DNA from: a virus
DNA length: 20,261 bases
Reading direction: 5' to 3' (one strand)
Virus record (IMG/VR): IMGVR_UViG_3300044641_009294
Location: 1 to 20,261 of that record
Shown here: positions 1 through 9,035 of the stretch, piece after piece
How positions within the stretch are numbered: the stretch's first letter is position 1
How the letters are laid out: each line of letters begins with the position of its first letter
The notes under the pieces: model-generated
What the model was told of the DNA's origin: nothing
Seen by the model: only the letters and a program-made list of their open reading frames with translations
Database searches by the model: none
Position numbers and translations under genes: made by a program

Positions 1-131
1 AAACGCAGAACTACTCGTACAACGCTCCCAGCGACTTCAATCAGCTAGTCGGGATTGCCACTCAACTCGGCACGCTCCTGCAGAACCCAACCGTAAAAGA
101 AATCTTTGAAAGCCTGTTCCCGCCTAATTAA
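1..131 (+). CDS. C-terminal end of an unidentified phage protein (partial)
   Basis: An open frame enters from the left edge (first full codon at 3) and ends at a TAA at 129-131, giving 42 residues that end in KEIFESLFPPN. The tail reads like a structured, partly amphipathic helix (QLVGIATQLGTLLQNP). It lies 11 nt before the next + strand gene and is co-oriented with the two large virion-type genes, so it probably belongs to the same late operon. The fragment is too short to assign a family. The other two forward frames are closed by stops within this stretch, which supports this frame as the coding one. Confidence 0.6.
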   Translation, partial: TQNYSYNAPSDFNQLVGIATQLGTLLQNPTVKEIFESLFPPN

Positions 132-142
132 GGGCCAAGACC

Positions 143-1966
143 ATGATTGACCAACAAGTCACACGCTTGATGGACGCATACCGGGGAAATCCGGGGGCGC
201 TTGCACAGAACGCGGGCGTGCCGCCTGACCTCATCAAGCTGCTCGCCTTACAGCAGTTGAAGTCGGAGAAAGAGGCGGCGATGCGGTCGATGCAGATGGC
301 TGCAGCACCGCAGACTAATCAAATGCCGACGGTGGCGGACCAGCGCGAGCAAGAACTCCTTGACATGACGACTCAACAGGTTGCCCAGCAGGTGGGCGGA
401 GTCGCGCAGCAGAAGCAGCAGTCGGAGAAACAGAATCTTCAGAAGCTGCTTCAGTCAGGGATTGCATCAGCGCCGGGGGCCCAAGCGGCTGCGCAACCGC
501 AGATGATGGCAGCGGGTGGGATCGTAGCTTTTGCAGAGGGCGATCCGGTAGAAGACCCGGTCGTCAAACGCATGCAGGAATTGCTTCGCCGGGGGGCATC
601 GGTAGAGACCTTACGCCGAAATTTTAGGAATCTTTCTGTTCCGGAGTTTCGCGCTGCGTTGGAGGCTGCACAGAAAGCGCCGGTGTCGCCTATCTCAGAC
701 TCAGCACCGCCCGCTCCACGCGCCGCGCGTCCAATGTTTAGCACCACAGGGATCCCTGAAAGTTCTGCGATTGCCGAGCCGCGTTCACCCCTGCCCGACT
801 ATGAAGGCGCTGTGGCGGCAGCGGGGCTTTCTACCACGCCGCCCAGTTCTGCTACCCCTGCTGAGCCCGCCGCTCCGGCGGCCCCTGCGTTCCCAATCCC
901 GACCTCGCCGGGCGGAATGAGCCCGGAATTGCGCAAAGCGCTTGAGCAGACCGTCACGAGCGGATTGACCCCGCAGGCCAACCAACTGCAGATAGATGCA
1001 GAGACTCAAGCTCGTCGCCTTGCTGCGACCGACCCGATGGCGGTAGCGGAGCAGTTCCGTGCGGAGTTTCCGCAGCCCACGAAGGCCGAACTTGATCAGC
1101 AGCAGGCACGCCTTGCGCGGCGCCGTGCCATGCTTGAGGAACAGTACAACCCGAAGCAGCAGGGTATTGAACAGCTTCTCCGGATGGGGGCTGCGTTCTC
1201 GCGTGGATTGACCCCGGGCATGGCTGCCGGTCCGTCGGCAGAGGTTGGCTTGAACTACATGGCGCAGCAGCGTGCAGCGCGCGCTAAGGCTGAGGATGCG
1301 ATCCTTACTGAGGAAGAAAGGCAGATGGAGAGCGCGCTGACCGGGCGCCGCGAAGCTTCCAAAGCTGGCGTGAAAGGCTACGAAGTAGGAATGCCCGGGC
1401 AGATTGCTGGCAGCCGAGGGCTGGCTGACTTGGCTAACGCTCGACGTCTTGGAGACGCAAGCGCTCTCGAAGCGGCGTCACGGATGCTGGGCACCGAGTC
1501 GGCGGTGGCCGCGAACCGGTACGGCAGTGAGCTTCAAGCAGCAGTAAGCGCCGCGAACAACGCGGCCACAGTAGCTGAGCGTGAACTTGCGCGAGGGCCT
1601 ACAGAAACTTCTAACCTGCTGGGGCATCAGGCGCGGCTTACCGCTGCGATTGCGGAGACTGAGCGGAAGTTCCGTGAGGATAAAGATAAATACCTCACTA
1701 CGCCGGGCGCTGGCCTGCGGATTGCGAACGCGCTACGAGATCCTACCAAACCGGAAAACCGTAGGATCGTAGACGACTATAAACGTCAGGTTGACCAAGA
1801 ACTTGCGGCGCTCACTGGGCCCGCTAAAGCGCTGCTAGCGCAAGTTAACACTGCGCTTAACCGCACGATCCCCGGTGGGGGCGCAACCCCGGGCGCCGTC
1901 GACCCCGCTGCGCGGGCCCGCCAAGAGTTGGAGCGCCGCCTTAGGCAAGCCGCTGGAGGTCAATAA
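143..1966 (+). CDS. Putative helical virion/internal protein, 607 aa
   Basis: Starts at ATG 143 with a GGG-containing purine stretch about 8 nt upstream. No catalytic motif is visible. The protein is rich in Ala, Gln, Glu and Arg. The N-terminal 110 residues are Gln-rich helix. Residues about 121-134 carry MMAAGGIVAFAEGD, a glycine-rich motif I recall from structural proteins of marine-type phages (memory, not a search). Residues about 190-255 are a Pro/Ala-rich linker, and about 265-600 are long amphipathic helices likely to form coiled coils. It ends in an Ala/Arg-rich tail. Its stop overlaps the start of the giant gene (TAATG). Position directly before a giant polyvalent protein suggests a late virion component, for example an internal or ejection protein; a tape-measure or scaffold role is not excluded. 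The function is inferred from context only. Confidence 0.8.
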   Translation: MIDQQVTRLMDAYRGNPGALAQNAGVPPDLIKLLALQQLKSEKEAAMRSMQMAAAPQTNQMPTVADQREQELLDMTTQQVAQQVGGVAQQKQQSEKQNLQKLLQSGIASAPGAQAAAQPQMMAAGGIVAFAEGDPVEDPVVKRMQELLRRGASVETLRRNFRNLSVPEFRAALEAAQKAPVSPISDSAPPAPRAARPMFSTTGIPESSAIAEPRSPLPDYEGAVAAAGLSTTPPSSATPAEPAAPAAPAFPIPTSPGGMSPELRKALEQTVTSGLTPQANQLQIDAETQARRLAATDPMAVAEQFRAEFPQPTKAELDQQQARLARRRAMLEEQYNPKQQGIEQLLRMGAAFSRGLTPGMAAGPSAEVGLNYMAQQRAARAKAEDAILTEEERQMESALTGRREASKAGVKGYEVGMPGQIAGSRGLADLANARRLGDASALEAASRMLGTESAVAANRYGSELQAAVSAANNAATVAERELARGPTETSNLLGHQARLTAAIAETERKFREDKDKYLTTPGAGLRIANALRDPTKPENRRIVDDYKRQVDQELAALTGPAKALLAQVNTALNRTIPGGGATPGAVDPAARARQELERRLRQAAGGQ

Positions 1967-4900
1967 TGGCTGATCGTTTCTCCCTGCTGTCGACGGAAGA
2001 CCTGCAGGCACTTGCAGCCAATGACTGGTCACGTGTATCAACCCGTGGCCTGCAGATCCTAGCAGGAGAACGAGAACCTGAGCCCACTGCCCCCGTTAAG
2101 ACTCCTGCCAGCACAGAGCGTACGTGGGGAGAAGTACCCCGCGATGTAGGCGCGCAAGCGCTATCTGGACTCGGTGCTCTCATTAAGTTTCCCGGGCAGC
2201 TCTACGGGCTGGCTACGGGCGATTTCCGCCCAATTGGTAATCTTGGCTTAGGCCAGCGCGCACAACGAGGCGCGGAACAAATGAAGTCTCCCGGCCTGCG
2301 GGCTCGAGAGGAGCAGCTCTCTGAACGTATTCAGGAAGCCGAGCAGCGCGGGCAGGGCGCCGCGTTCATGGAAGCGCTCAAAGGAACGGTTACTGATCCA
2401 GCCCTGTTGGGCGGTGCGGTTGTAGAGTCTATCCCTGCAATGCTTCCGGCGCTTGGTCTCGGCGCAGCGGTTGCGCGTACCACAACACAGCGAGCCCTTG
2501 CCAAGGGGGCTGAAGCTGCCGCAGCGCGTGCAGCGGGGGCCACTGCCGGCGTAGGAACCGCAAAGGGTGTCGGGGCGGTCCAGCAAGGTGCGGAGGTCGG
2601 TGCCGAGTCGTACAAGCAGCTCTTCGATGAGTTCCGCCGGCAGGGGCTCGATGAGCCGGAGGCCGCCAAGCGCACACTAAACGCAGCCCGGGCAGCTGGT
2701 GCCTCGGGGGCCATCATCTCGTATCTTGCTCAGAGCCTGCCCGGCGCGTCTGCGCTTGAAGAAGCAATCATCACCGGCCAGCGTCGTGTGCTGGGTCGGG
2801 TCGGTGCCGGTATCGCAGGTGGCCTCAAAGAAGCGCCCAGTGAAGCGATTGAAGAGGGTGGTGGGCGTGCCACGCAGAACGTGGCGTTGCGGGAGGCTAT
2901 CCCCGATCAACCCATCTCTGCCGGTGTGGGCGAAGCTGCTGGTCGTGCTGCCGCTGCGGGCCTTGGTCTTGGTGCTGGAGTCGGTGCCATTCAGCGTGGG
3001 CCGGCGCGCCCTGCGCCGCAAGTTACTCCTCCGCCACCCCCACCCCCTGCGCAACCAACAGGCGGCCCCACCCTCGAGCCCAGCGCGCCTGCGGGTACGC
3101 AAGGCGAACTGTTCACCGAGGCTGAAGCGCCCCGTGCTCCGACGCCTGAGGGGCTTGCACAGAACAAGGCGTACTACGACGCGCTAAACAACCAGCTCAC
3201 GCAACTGACGCGCGAGCAAGAGACGCTCCGTGCTCAGGCCAGCCAGACCTCTGATCCTGCGGCGCAGGAACAGCTTCGCCAGCAATCCGTAGCTGTGACC
3301 GAGCAGATTGCGAATGTCTCAGGCGAGATGGCCCGCTACGCGCCGACGATTCCGTCGATCGCACAAGAACCCCGGATTGATACCGAGGCACGTGCAGAAG
3401 AGGCTGAGCGCACTGCAGACCTGCAAGCCAAGCGCCAAGAGTTTGACACGCTGCAGCGTGAGAATGAACGCCTCAAAGCGGAGTATGAACGTGCATCGGC
3501 CTTAGAAGATCGTGTGCAACGAGTGCGGGAGACGATGAGGATTCGCGCCGAAGCCGAACGTCTCGCGCCCTCGCTTGCTGCGCTGCAAGAGGATATTCAG
3601 CGGGACCGACGCGCTTTGCCGACGCAGGCTACACAGCGTGCTCCCACTGCCGAAGGTCAGCTCGATCTTCGATTTGGTGATGAGATCCGACTGGAGGATC
3701 TCACTGCGTCCGGCATTCCTGTAGAAGGCGGCAGCAATCAGCAACGCGCTGTGCGTAGCTGGTTCCGAGACAATGTCATCGGCAAGACGCCGAATGACCT
3801 CCGTGCTATGGTAGCGAAAGACCCCAGCCTTACTGAAGGTACGGGGCTGAGAGCGCGAGCGATCCAGCAGATTCTTGCGCCAGAGCCGACGCCGCCCGCA
3901 TTTGAGGAGAAGCCCCGTGCACCCGTCTCCGTTCCACAAACCAATGTACCTGCAGCTCCCGTCCAACCAGAACTTGACTTTGGAGGAACTGGGGCAGGCG
4001 TGGAAGTTTCTGGACGAGCTGCACAACCAGCCGTTCCTGCCGGCGCTCCCGCCCAACCTCAAGCGGCTCAGCCCGGAGGACTGGGAGGCCGTGGGGTACC
4101 TGCTGCACCGCGAACTGGAGAACCGGCGGCACCATCGGGTCAACTAGACCTCGACTTCACAGCGACTGCGTCGGACGCAGACCGCCGCCGGCGCGCGTTT
4201 GAGGATTGGCTTGGCGGAGTCGCTAAGCGTGGGGCGCAAGAAGCCGCTGCGCAAGACATTCTTGACGATATGGACGAGCAAAACGTCTCTCCAAAAGATG
4301 AAGCTCGTAAGTTTTGGAAAGAGACCTACTTCAAGCTGCCGGCTGAGGCCCAACAGCGGTTCCAGCGGATGCTCAAAGCACAGACCGGTATGGAGCCGGG
4401 CAGTGCCATTACGTCCGATCGCCGCGCGGCAGATTGGTTTGAGATCGCGGACGACTACATCGAGAGTGAGCTGCCGGATTCTGCCGCTGACCTAGAGGGT
4501 ACTTCTCGAGGTTTTGTTGCGCTTATGGCGGAAGGCAATAAGCGGACACGGGATGTGGAAGCCCCCGCCGCTGCTCCCGCTACCGCTACTGCGCTACCAG
4601 CCCCCGCTGCGCCCAACCAAGAAGCCGCCAAAGCCGCGAAGAAAGCCGAAGCTGCTGCAAAGCGTAAAGCCGCAGCCGAAGCCAAGCGTGCAGAGGCTGA
4701 AGCGCGCAAAGCGGAAGCCGATGCTCGCAAAGCCGAGGAAGAGGCCCGGCAGGCTGAAGCGGCTGCAAAGCAAGCTGAGGAAGAAGCCAAGCAGCGCGAA
4801 GAGGAAGAGCGCACCCGCAGAGTCGCGGAGACCGCACGTAAAGGTCAACTCAAACAGGCCGGTGCCAAATGGCGCGAGTACGCGGACCCGGATACGCAGC

Positions 4901-7900
4901 CCAAATGGGCTGATCTGTCTGACGAGCAAAAGGAACGCTGGCGCGAAGCGATTGAAGCGGGCAAGCCGACGATCGCGCTTGCCGAGGAGATTGCACCGCC
5001 CCAAGTTGAGCCCGTTGCGGCAGCGCCTGATGTACCCCTGCCTGAGTGGGCCAAAGCAGATTTGCGCAAACGTGGCGCTACTTTTGTCTCATTCGATGGT
5101 AAAAACCTTATTTACCGTACTTTTGGTGATCGCGGCAGTGATTTTTTCTCACTTGCGTCAAAAGACGTAACAGTAAACTTCTACGATGTAAACACCATCG
5201 ATAAGCAGTCATTCAGGTTCTTTTCAAAGGCGGAAGTACAAGCTGCGGCTCAAGCGGTCGCTCGGTTCCAAAATGAAGACGCTCTCCAATCAAAGGCTTA
5301 CCCCGAGGGTCCGTTTACCGGAGCAAAGCAGGGTGTCGTCGGTGACTCAGACGTCGATCCGAAGTACGTTGCGTACCTGCAAGAACTAATTAACAAACTC
5401 AACATAAACCTACCGGGTGGACAGCCTCTGCGGATTTTCCTGCGGGGCAAGACGTTGAGTGATGACGCTCGAACCGAATCCAAACTCTATGGGGCTTATC
5501 GGCACGCATCGTACCCGCTGGAGGGGTATGGGCATACCATTAAAGTCGGCCCGCTCCGGCGGGACTTTGTGATCGCCGTAGATTTTGACACCGCACCCGA
5601 AGCCGCGTTATCAACGCTCGGCCATGAATTCGGTCACGTCATTGAAATGACCATGCTTGCGTCGGCGCCCGTTGAGGTGCAAAACGCTATCAGGGCGGAA
5701 TACGACAAATGGTTAGCCGCAAGACCTCGTGATGAAAGCGCGCTCGATTTCTTCAAGTCCCGCAGCTCGCCATTTTTTGTAAAAACTACGCAAGAAGAAG
5801 CTAAATCTAAAGGGATGGATTTAGCGGCAGCGCGGGCAGCAAACCTGTCTTCCTACTGGCGCCAGTTTAATGAATGGTTTGCAGACCAAGTCTCGCGTTG
5901 GGCCACCACCGAAGACAAACCCCTATCGGTAGTCGAGAAGTTCTTTGCGTCGGTTGCCGCCAAGATGCGCAAGCTCGTGGCGCTGGTTGACAAGCGAGAG
6001 TCGGCCCCGGCGGCGTCGGTCAAGAAGTTCCTTGACGAGATGTACGCGCGGCGCGGTGCTGGCCTGCAAGCAATTCAGTCGTGGCATGCCCTGCCCACGT
6101 CGGGCACACCGAAAGCGCAACCGCTCCTTGCTATTGATTCCCCCGTTGAGGTTGACGAGCTCCGCTCGCTCAGTAGCCTAATGAACCCCAACGGCGGCAC
6201 AAGCCTTGGCATGGGCCAGTCGGCAACGGACTTCGTCACGAAGTTTCGTACGCGCATCGCAGACAAGGGCGCCACTGCCTTTGAGGCAATCTCCAAGGGC
6301 TTCAACGGTGCCGTGCGCAACGCGCTGGGACAGGCCAGCCTAGAGCCTCTGTACCGCCAAGCTGAAGCGTCCGATCAGCTGATCCCTGCATACCTGCGCT
6401 TGGGGTCGCTTGCCAAAGATAAAGCCACGGGCCTCTGGCGTGCTGTGGCGAAGCCCAACCTGCGCCCGCCGGCAGATGTGCTGAGCGTCATTGAGACGTG
6501 GGCCAAGTCGCAGAACATGTCGTTCCAAAAGGCGTACGACGAAGCGGGCAAGATCATGGAGTCCGCGCGGCAGAAAGAGTTCAAGGACCTCAACGCTTCG
6601 ATGGCTAAGGGTCGGCAGTTCCCCGTATCGATGTCGGATGCCGATATCAACAAGTACTACGGGATCTACTCGTCTGACCCAACGTTCCACCGCACCCTGC
6701 GGAAGATCCTTGACGATGCGCGCTTCGATTTGATCGACAACATGGTGAAGGTAGGGCGCATCCCGCAAGAGATGGCCGACGATTGGAAGACTGCCACTGC
6801 GTACATTCCGTTCGATCGTGAAGGTGTGGCGGGCCTTGAACAGTATTTCCGGTCGCAGCGTAAATTGGGGCGCGGCATCGCACAAATGGGCAAAGCCAAT
6901 CCCCAGCTTGTAGACGCCCCGCTGATTGACCGCCAAGTCAAGAACTCACTTGACAACTACTTCAACTGGATGGGGTGGGGTGTGCGTCAGGTTGTGCAAG
7001 CCGATGCCACCATCCGTACACTGCGCGCGCTAGAGAAGGTCGGGCAAGCTCGGTTCCTGCCGGGCGGTGCCGCACAGGTCAACTCCAACAACAAGCCACG
7101 GGTAGTGCAGGCATACGTCAAAGGCGACGAGGTCTACTTCGAAACGCCCTCTGCGTATCACGCTGCTGCGTTTAATATCCAGATCGCACCCTTGCCGGCG
7201 CTATTTGAGGTAATGGGTAAGTTCTCGCAAGTGCTGCGCACAGCCATCACGGCGGTGCCGACCTTTACGGCAACGCAGGTCCCACAGGATATTCAGCGTG
7301 CGATCATGTACTCGGGCGTCAAAGACGCCGCAATGCTGACTGCACGGACGCTTACGAACTTCACGGAGTACTCAAAGTCTGCGCTGCTGGGCAAGCTGCC
7401 ACAGATCACGCACGAGCTTGGTGAGTATGGCGTCGCAGGCGACTTCGACTTCCGTATGGATGAGGCTGCTGACTCGTTCCTGCGGAGCATGGGCGTCAAA
7501 CCCCGCCGAGGTGGAGTGGTTGGTGAGTTCGTGCACCGCATGAGCGACATTGCTCGGGCCTCTGACTTCGCGCTGCGCCGTGCGATCTACGAGCAGACTC
7601 TCTACGAAGGCGGCGATCAGCTACTGGCGCTTCATCGGGCGCGGGAGATCATCAACTTCCGTCGGTACGGCATGGGCGACCAGCTCGGCATCGTGCACAT
7701 GCTGACGCAGGTGATTCCCTTCTATGGCGCGTACATCCAAGGTATGGATGTGCAGTATCGCAGTCTCACTGGTAAGGACGCCCCCTCTGGACTGGAGCGC
7801 TCTGCAGCGCTCAAGCAGTTCTATACGGTAGCTGCCTACGCTACATCGGTGGCGGTGCTCTACTCGCTCGCAAAAGCCGGCGACGAAGAATACGAGAACA

Positions 7901-8769
7901 TGGACCTGCGTGAGCGGGACAAGACGTGGGTAATCGGCGACGGCTTTGGCATCCCCGTGCCGGGCGAACTGGGGGTGATCTTCAAAGCGCTGCCCGAGCG
8001 CGTGCTGGAAGCCATGCGCAAGCAAGGCACACCGGACGAAGCTGTTGCTGCCGAGGCTGTCATCTCGTGGTTCAAGGCAGCGTTTGATGAGTACTCTGGG
8101 CGCGGCTACATGCCGGCGTCCTTCAAGCCGCTCCTCGAGAACATAACCAACTACTCGTTCCTCAGCGGTCGGGCGCTTGAGGGTACCTACCAAGCTGGAC
8201 TGCTACCCAGCGAACGTACGACGTCTCGCACCTCTGAGTTGTCGAAGAACATCGCGCGCTTCACTGCGGATACGACCGGCTTTCAAGTCTCACCAATCAA
8301 GATTGACAACTTCCTGCAAGGGTATCTTGGCACGACGGCAGGGCTTCTGTTCGCAACAACGGACGCTATGCTGAACCCGGATCGGATTGACCGCCCCCTG
8401 CATCAACTGGTGGGGCTGACTGCGTTCACGTATGACCCGGTGGGAACGCGCCGCGCAGGCGAGTTCTACGATCTTCGCGAGAAGGTTGTGCAGACACAGA
8501 ACACGCTGAACCAGATGATGAAAGAGGATCTTGGTCGCGCTGCGGATTTTGCTGAGAAGAACGCCGACAAGCTCATGCTCTACAAGGCTGTCAACAGCAC
8601 GCTCAAAGAGATCGAGCGGACCCGTGCCTATCGCAACTGGCTGAGTAGCGCTGACGCTGCGCAATCCTTGACCCAGAAAGAACGGGCGCAGCAGATGGAA
8701 GAGATCAAGCGCTACGAGCAGCAGATGTTCGAGTGGACCCGGGACGTGCGCAACTACTTAAAGCTCTAA
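1966..8769 (+). CDS. Giant polyvalent virion-type protein with zincin metallopeptidase motif, 2267 aa
   Basis: Starts at ATG 1966 in a TAATG overlap with the previous gene; GGAGG lies 6 nt upstream. Visible layout: residues 1-345 Gly/Ala-rich helices with hydrophobic stretches (about 147-170 and 320-342); a poly-proline linker near 355-361; coiled coils about 395-450 and 470-548; four short QLDLxF/QGELF-like peptides between 379 and 731; an Ala/Lys/Glu-rich TolA-like coiled coil about 885-960; a metallopeptidase-like domain with HEFGH (H1220, E1221, H1224) and a possible third ligand in NEWFAD (E1303); then about 850 residues of C-terminal region, including a hydrophobic helix near 1952-1972 and an IPVPGELG...ALPER segment. 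This architecture fits the large polyvalent proteins of phages and mobile elements, which are thought to enter the host with the DNA. Roles as internal core, peptidoglycan or host-protein protease, or anti-defence factor are all possible; none is shown here. Confidence 0.85.
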   Translation: MADRFSLLSTEDLQALAANDWSRVSTRGLQILAGEREPEPTAPVKTPASTERTWGEVPRDVGAQALSGLGALIKFPGQLYGLATGDFRPIGNLGLGQRAQRGAEQMKSPGLRAREEQLSERIQEAEQRGQGAAFMEALKGTVTDPALLGGAVVESIPAMLPALGLGAAVARTTTQRALAKGAEAAAARAAGATAGVGTAKGVGAVQQGAEVGAESYKQLFDEFRRQGLDEPEAAKRTLNAARAAGASGAIISYLAQSLPGASALEEAIITGQRRVLGRVGAGIAGGLKEAPSEAIEEGGGRATQNVALREAIPDQPISAGVGEAAGRAAAAGLGLGAGVGAIQRGPARPAPQVTPPPPPPPAQPTGGPTLEPSAPAGTQGELFTEAEAPRAPTPEGLAQNKAYYDALNNQLTQLTREQETLRAQASQTSDPAAQEQLRQQSVAVTEQIANVSGEMARYAPTIPSIAQEPRIDTEARAEEAERTADLQAKRQEFDTLQRENERLKAEYERASALEDRVQRVRETMRIRAEAERLAPSLAALQEDIQRDRRALPTQATQRAPTAEGQLDLRFGDEIRLEDLTASGIPVEGGSNQQRAVRSWFRDNVIGKTPNDLRAMVAKDPSLTEGTGLRARAIQQILAPEPTPPAFEEKPRAPVSVPQTNVPAAPVQPELDFGGTGAGVEVSGRAAQPAVPAGAPAQPQAAQPGGLGGRGVPAAPRTGEPAAPSGQLDLDFTATASDADRRRRAFEDWLGGVAKRGAQEAAAQDILDDMDEQNVSPKDEARKFWKETYFKLPAEAQQRFQRMLKAQTGMEPGSAITSDRRAADWFEIADDYIESELPDSAADLEGTSRGFVALMAEGNKRTRDVEAPAAAPATATALPAPAAPNQEAAKAAKKAEAAAKRKAAAEAKRAEAEARKAEADARKAEEEARQAEAAAKQAEEEAKQREEEERTRRVAETARKGQLKQAGAKWREYADPDTQPKWADLSDEQKERWREAIEAGKPTIALAEEIAPPQVEPVAAAPDVPLPEWAKADLRKRGATFVSFDGKNLIYRTFGDRGSDFFSLASKDVTVNFYDVNTIDKQSFRFFSKAEVQAAAQAVARFQNEDALQSKAYPEGPFTGAKQGVVGDSDVDPKYVAYLQELINKLNINLPGGQPLRIFLRGKTLSDDARTESKLYGAYRHASYPLEGYGHTIKVGPLRRDFVIAVDFDTAPEAALSTLGHEFGHVIEMTMLASAPVEVQNAIRAEYDKWLAARPRDESALDFFKSRSSPFFVKTTQEEAKSKGMDLAAARAANLSSYWRQFNEWFADQVSRWATTEDKPLSVVEKFFASVAAKMRKLVALVDKRESAPAASVKKFLDEMYARRGAGLQAIQSWHALPTSGTPKAQPLLAIDSPVEVDELRSLSSLMNPNGGTSLGMGQSATDFVTKFRTRIADKGATAFEAISKGFNGAVRNALGQASLEPLYRQAEASDQLIPAYLRLGSLAKDKATGLWRAVAKPNLRPPADVLSVIETWAKSQNMSFQKAYDEAGKIMESARQKEFKDLNASMAKGRQFPVSMSDADINKYYGIYSSDPTFHRTLRKILDDARFDLIDNMVKVGRIPQEMADDWKTATAYIPFDREGVAGLEQYFRSQRKLGRGIAQMGKANPQLVDAPLIDRQVKNSLDNYFNWMGWGVRQVVQADATIRTLRALEKVGQARFLPGGAAQVNSNNKPRVVQAYVKGDEVYFETPSAYHAAAFNIQIAPLPALFEVMGKFSQVLRTAITAVPTFTATQVPQDIQRAIMYSGVKDAAMLTARTLTNFTEYSKSALLGKLPQITHELGEYGVAGDFDFRMDEAADSFLRSMGVKPRRGGVVGEFVHRMSDIARASDFALRRAIYEQTLYEGGDQLLALHRAREIINFRRYGMGDQLGIVHMLTQVIPFYGAYIQGMDVQYRSLTGKDAPSGLERSAALKQFYTVAAYATSVAVLYSLAKAGDEEYENMDLRERDKTWVIGDGFGIPVPGELGVIFKALPERVLEAMRKQGTPDEAVAAEAVISWFKAAFDEYSGRGYMPASFKPLLENITNYSFLSGRALEGTYQAGLLPSERTTSRTSELSKNIARFTADTTGFQVSPIKIDNFLQGYLGTTAGLLFATTDAMLNPDRIDRPLHQLVGLTAFTYDPVGTRRAGEFYDLREKVVQTQNTLNQMMKEDLGRAADFAEKNADKLMLYKAVNSTLKEIERTRAYRNWLSSADAAQSLTQKERAQQMEEIKRYEQQMFEWTRDVRNYLKL

Positions 8770-9035
8770 CGTAGCCGCCAGATTCGGATGCCGTAATAGC
8801 CGTACTCACAGCGGTTGTGCGCAACGAACTGGCAGCTGAAGTAGTTGTTGGCCCGGGCAAGCTGGCTTTTGATCTCTGCCGCATCAGCGGTCGTCTTCAG
8901 GAACACCGAGCTGCCCGGGGGCATTGCCTCCCACGGGATGTAGTAATTTATCCCGTAGATGTAGATGAACCGCAGCTCATCCGGCAGGGGTGCTATCGCC
9001 CTCGCTGGGACTAGCGGTCTTGAAAGCATCAGCAT
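8766..9035 (-). CDS. Conserved-looking small phage protein, 89 aa
   Basis: The ATG at 9033-9035 is preceded by AGGG at about 4 nt; a second in-frame ATG at 9027-9029 and a TTG at 9036-9038 are alternatives. The gene overlaps the 3' end of the primase-helicase gene by about 59 nt in another frame. The product has an aromatic core (IYGINYYIPWEAMPPGSSVF), a middle helix and a C-terminal GYYGIRIWRLR. The pattern 'W..M.PG.S.F ... G.R.WR' is one I associate with small uncharacterised proteins of phage replication regions, so I believe it is real. No enzymatic motif is visible. Its TAG stop overlaps the TAA stop of the giant + strand gene, so it is the last gene of the leftward block. Confidence 0.65.
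   Translation of the reverse strand: MLMLSRPLVPARAIAPLPDELRFIYIYGINYYIPWEAMPPGSSVFLKTTADAAEIKSQLARANNYFSCQFVAHNRCEYGYYGIRIWRLR

Noticed and set aside
3502-4143. 213-aa - strand frame within the giant gene
   Set aside because: Composition is Ser/Arg/Cys-rich, and the + strand frame is continuous and plausible.
4455-5170. Long open frames on both strands opposite or offset from the giant gene (for example 4455-4814 - and 4514-5170 +)
   Set aside because: They arise from the Ala/Lys/Glu repeat region of the giant gene; products are low-complexity (Ser/Ala/Leu/Arg) with no ribosome sites or motifs.
8751-8847. 9-bp inverted repeat (8751-8759 and 8839-8847) across the convergent junction
   Set aside because: A 79-nt loop and no U-tract; expected by chance at this scale and not a terminator.
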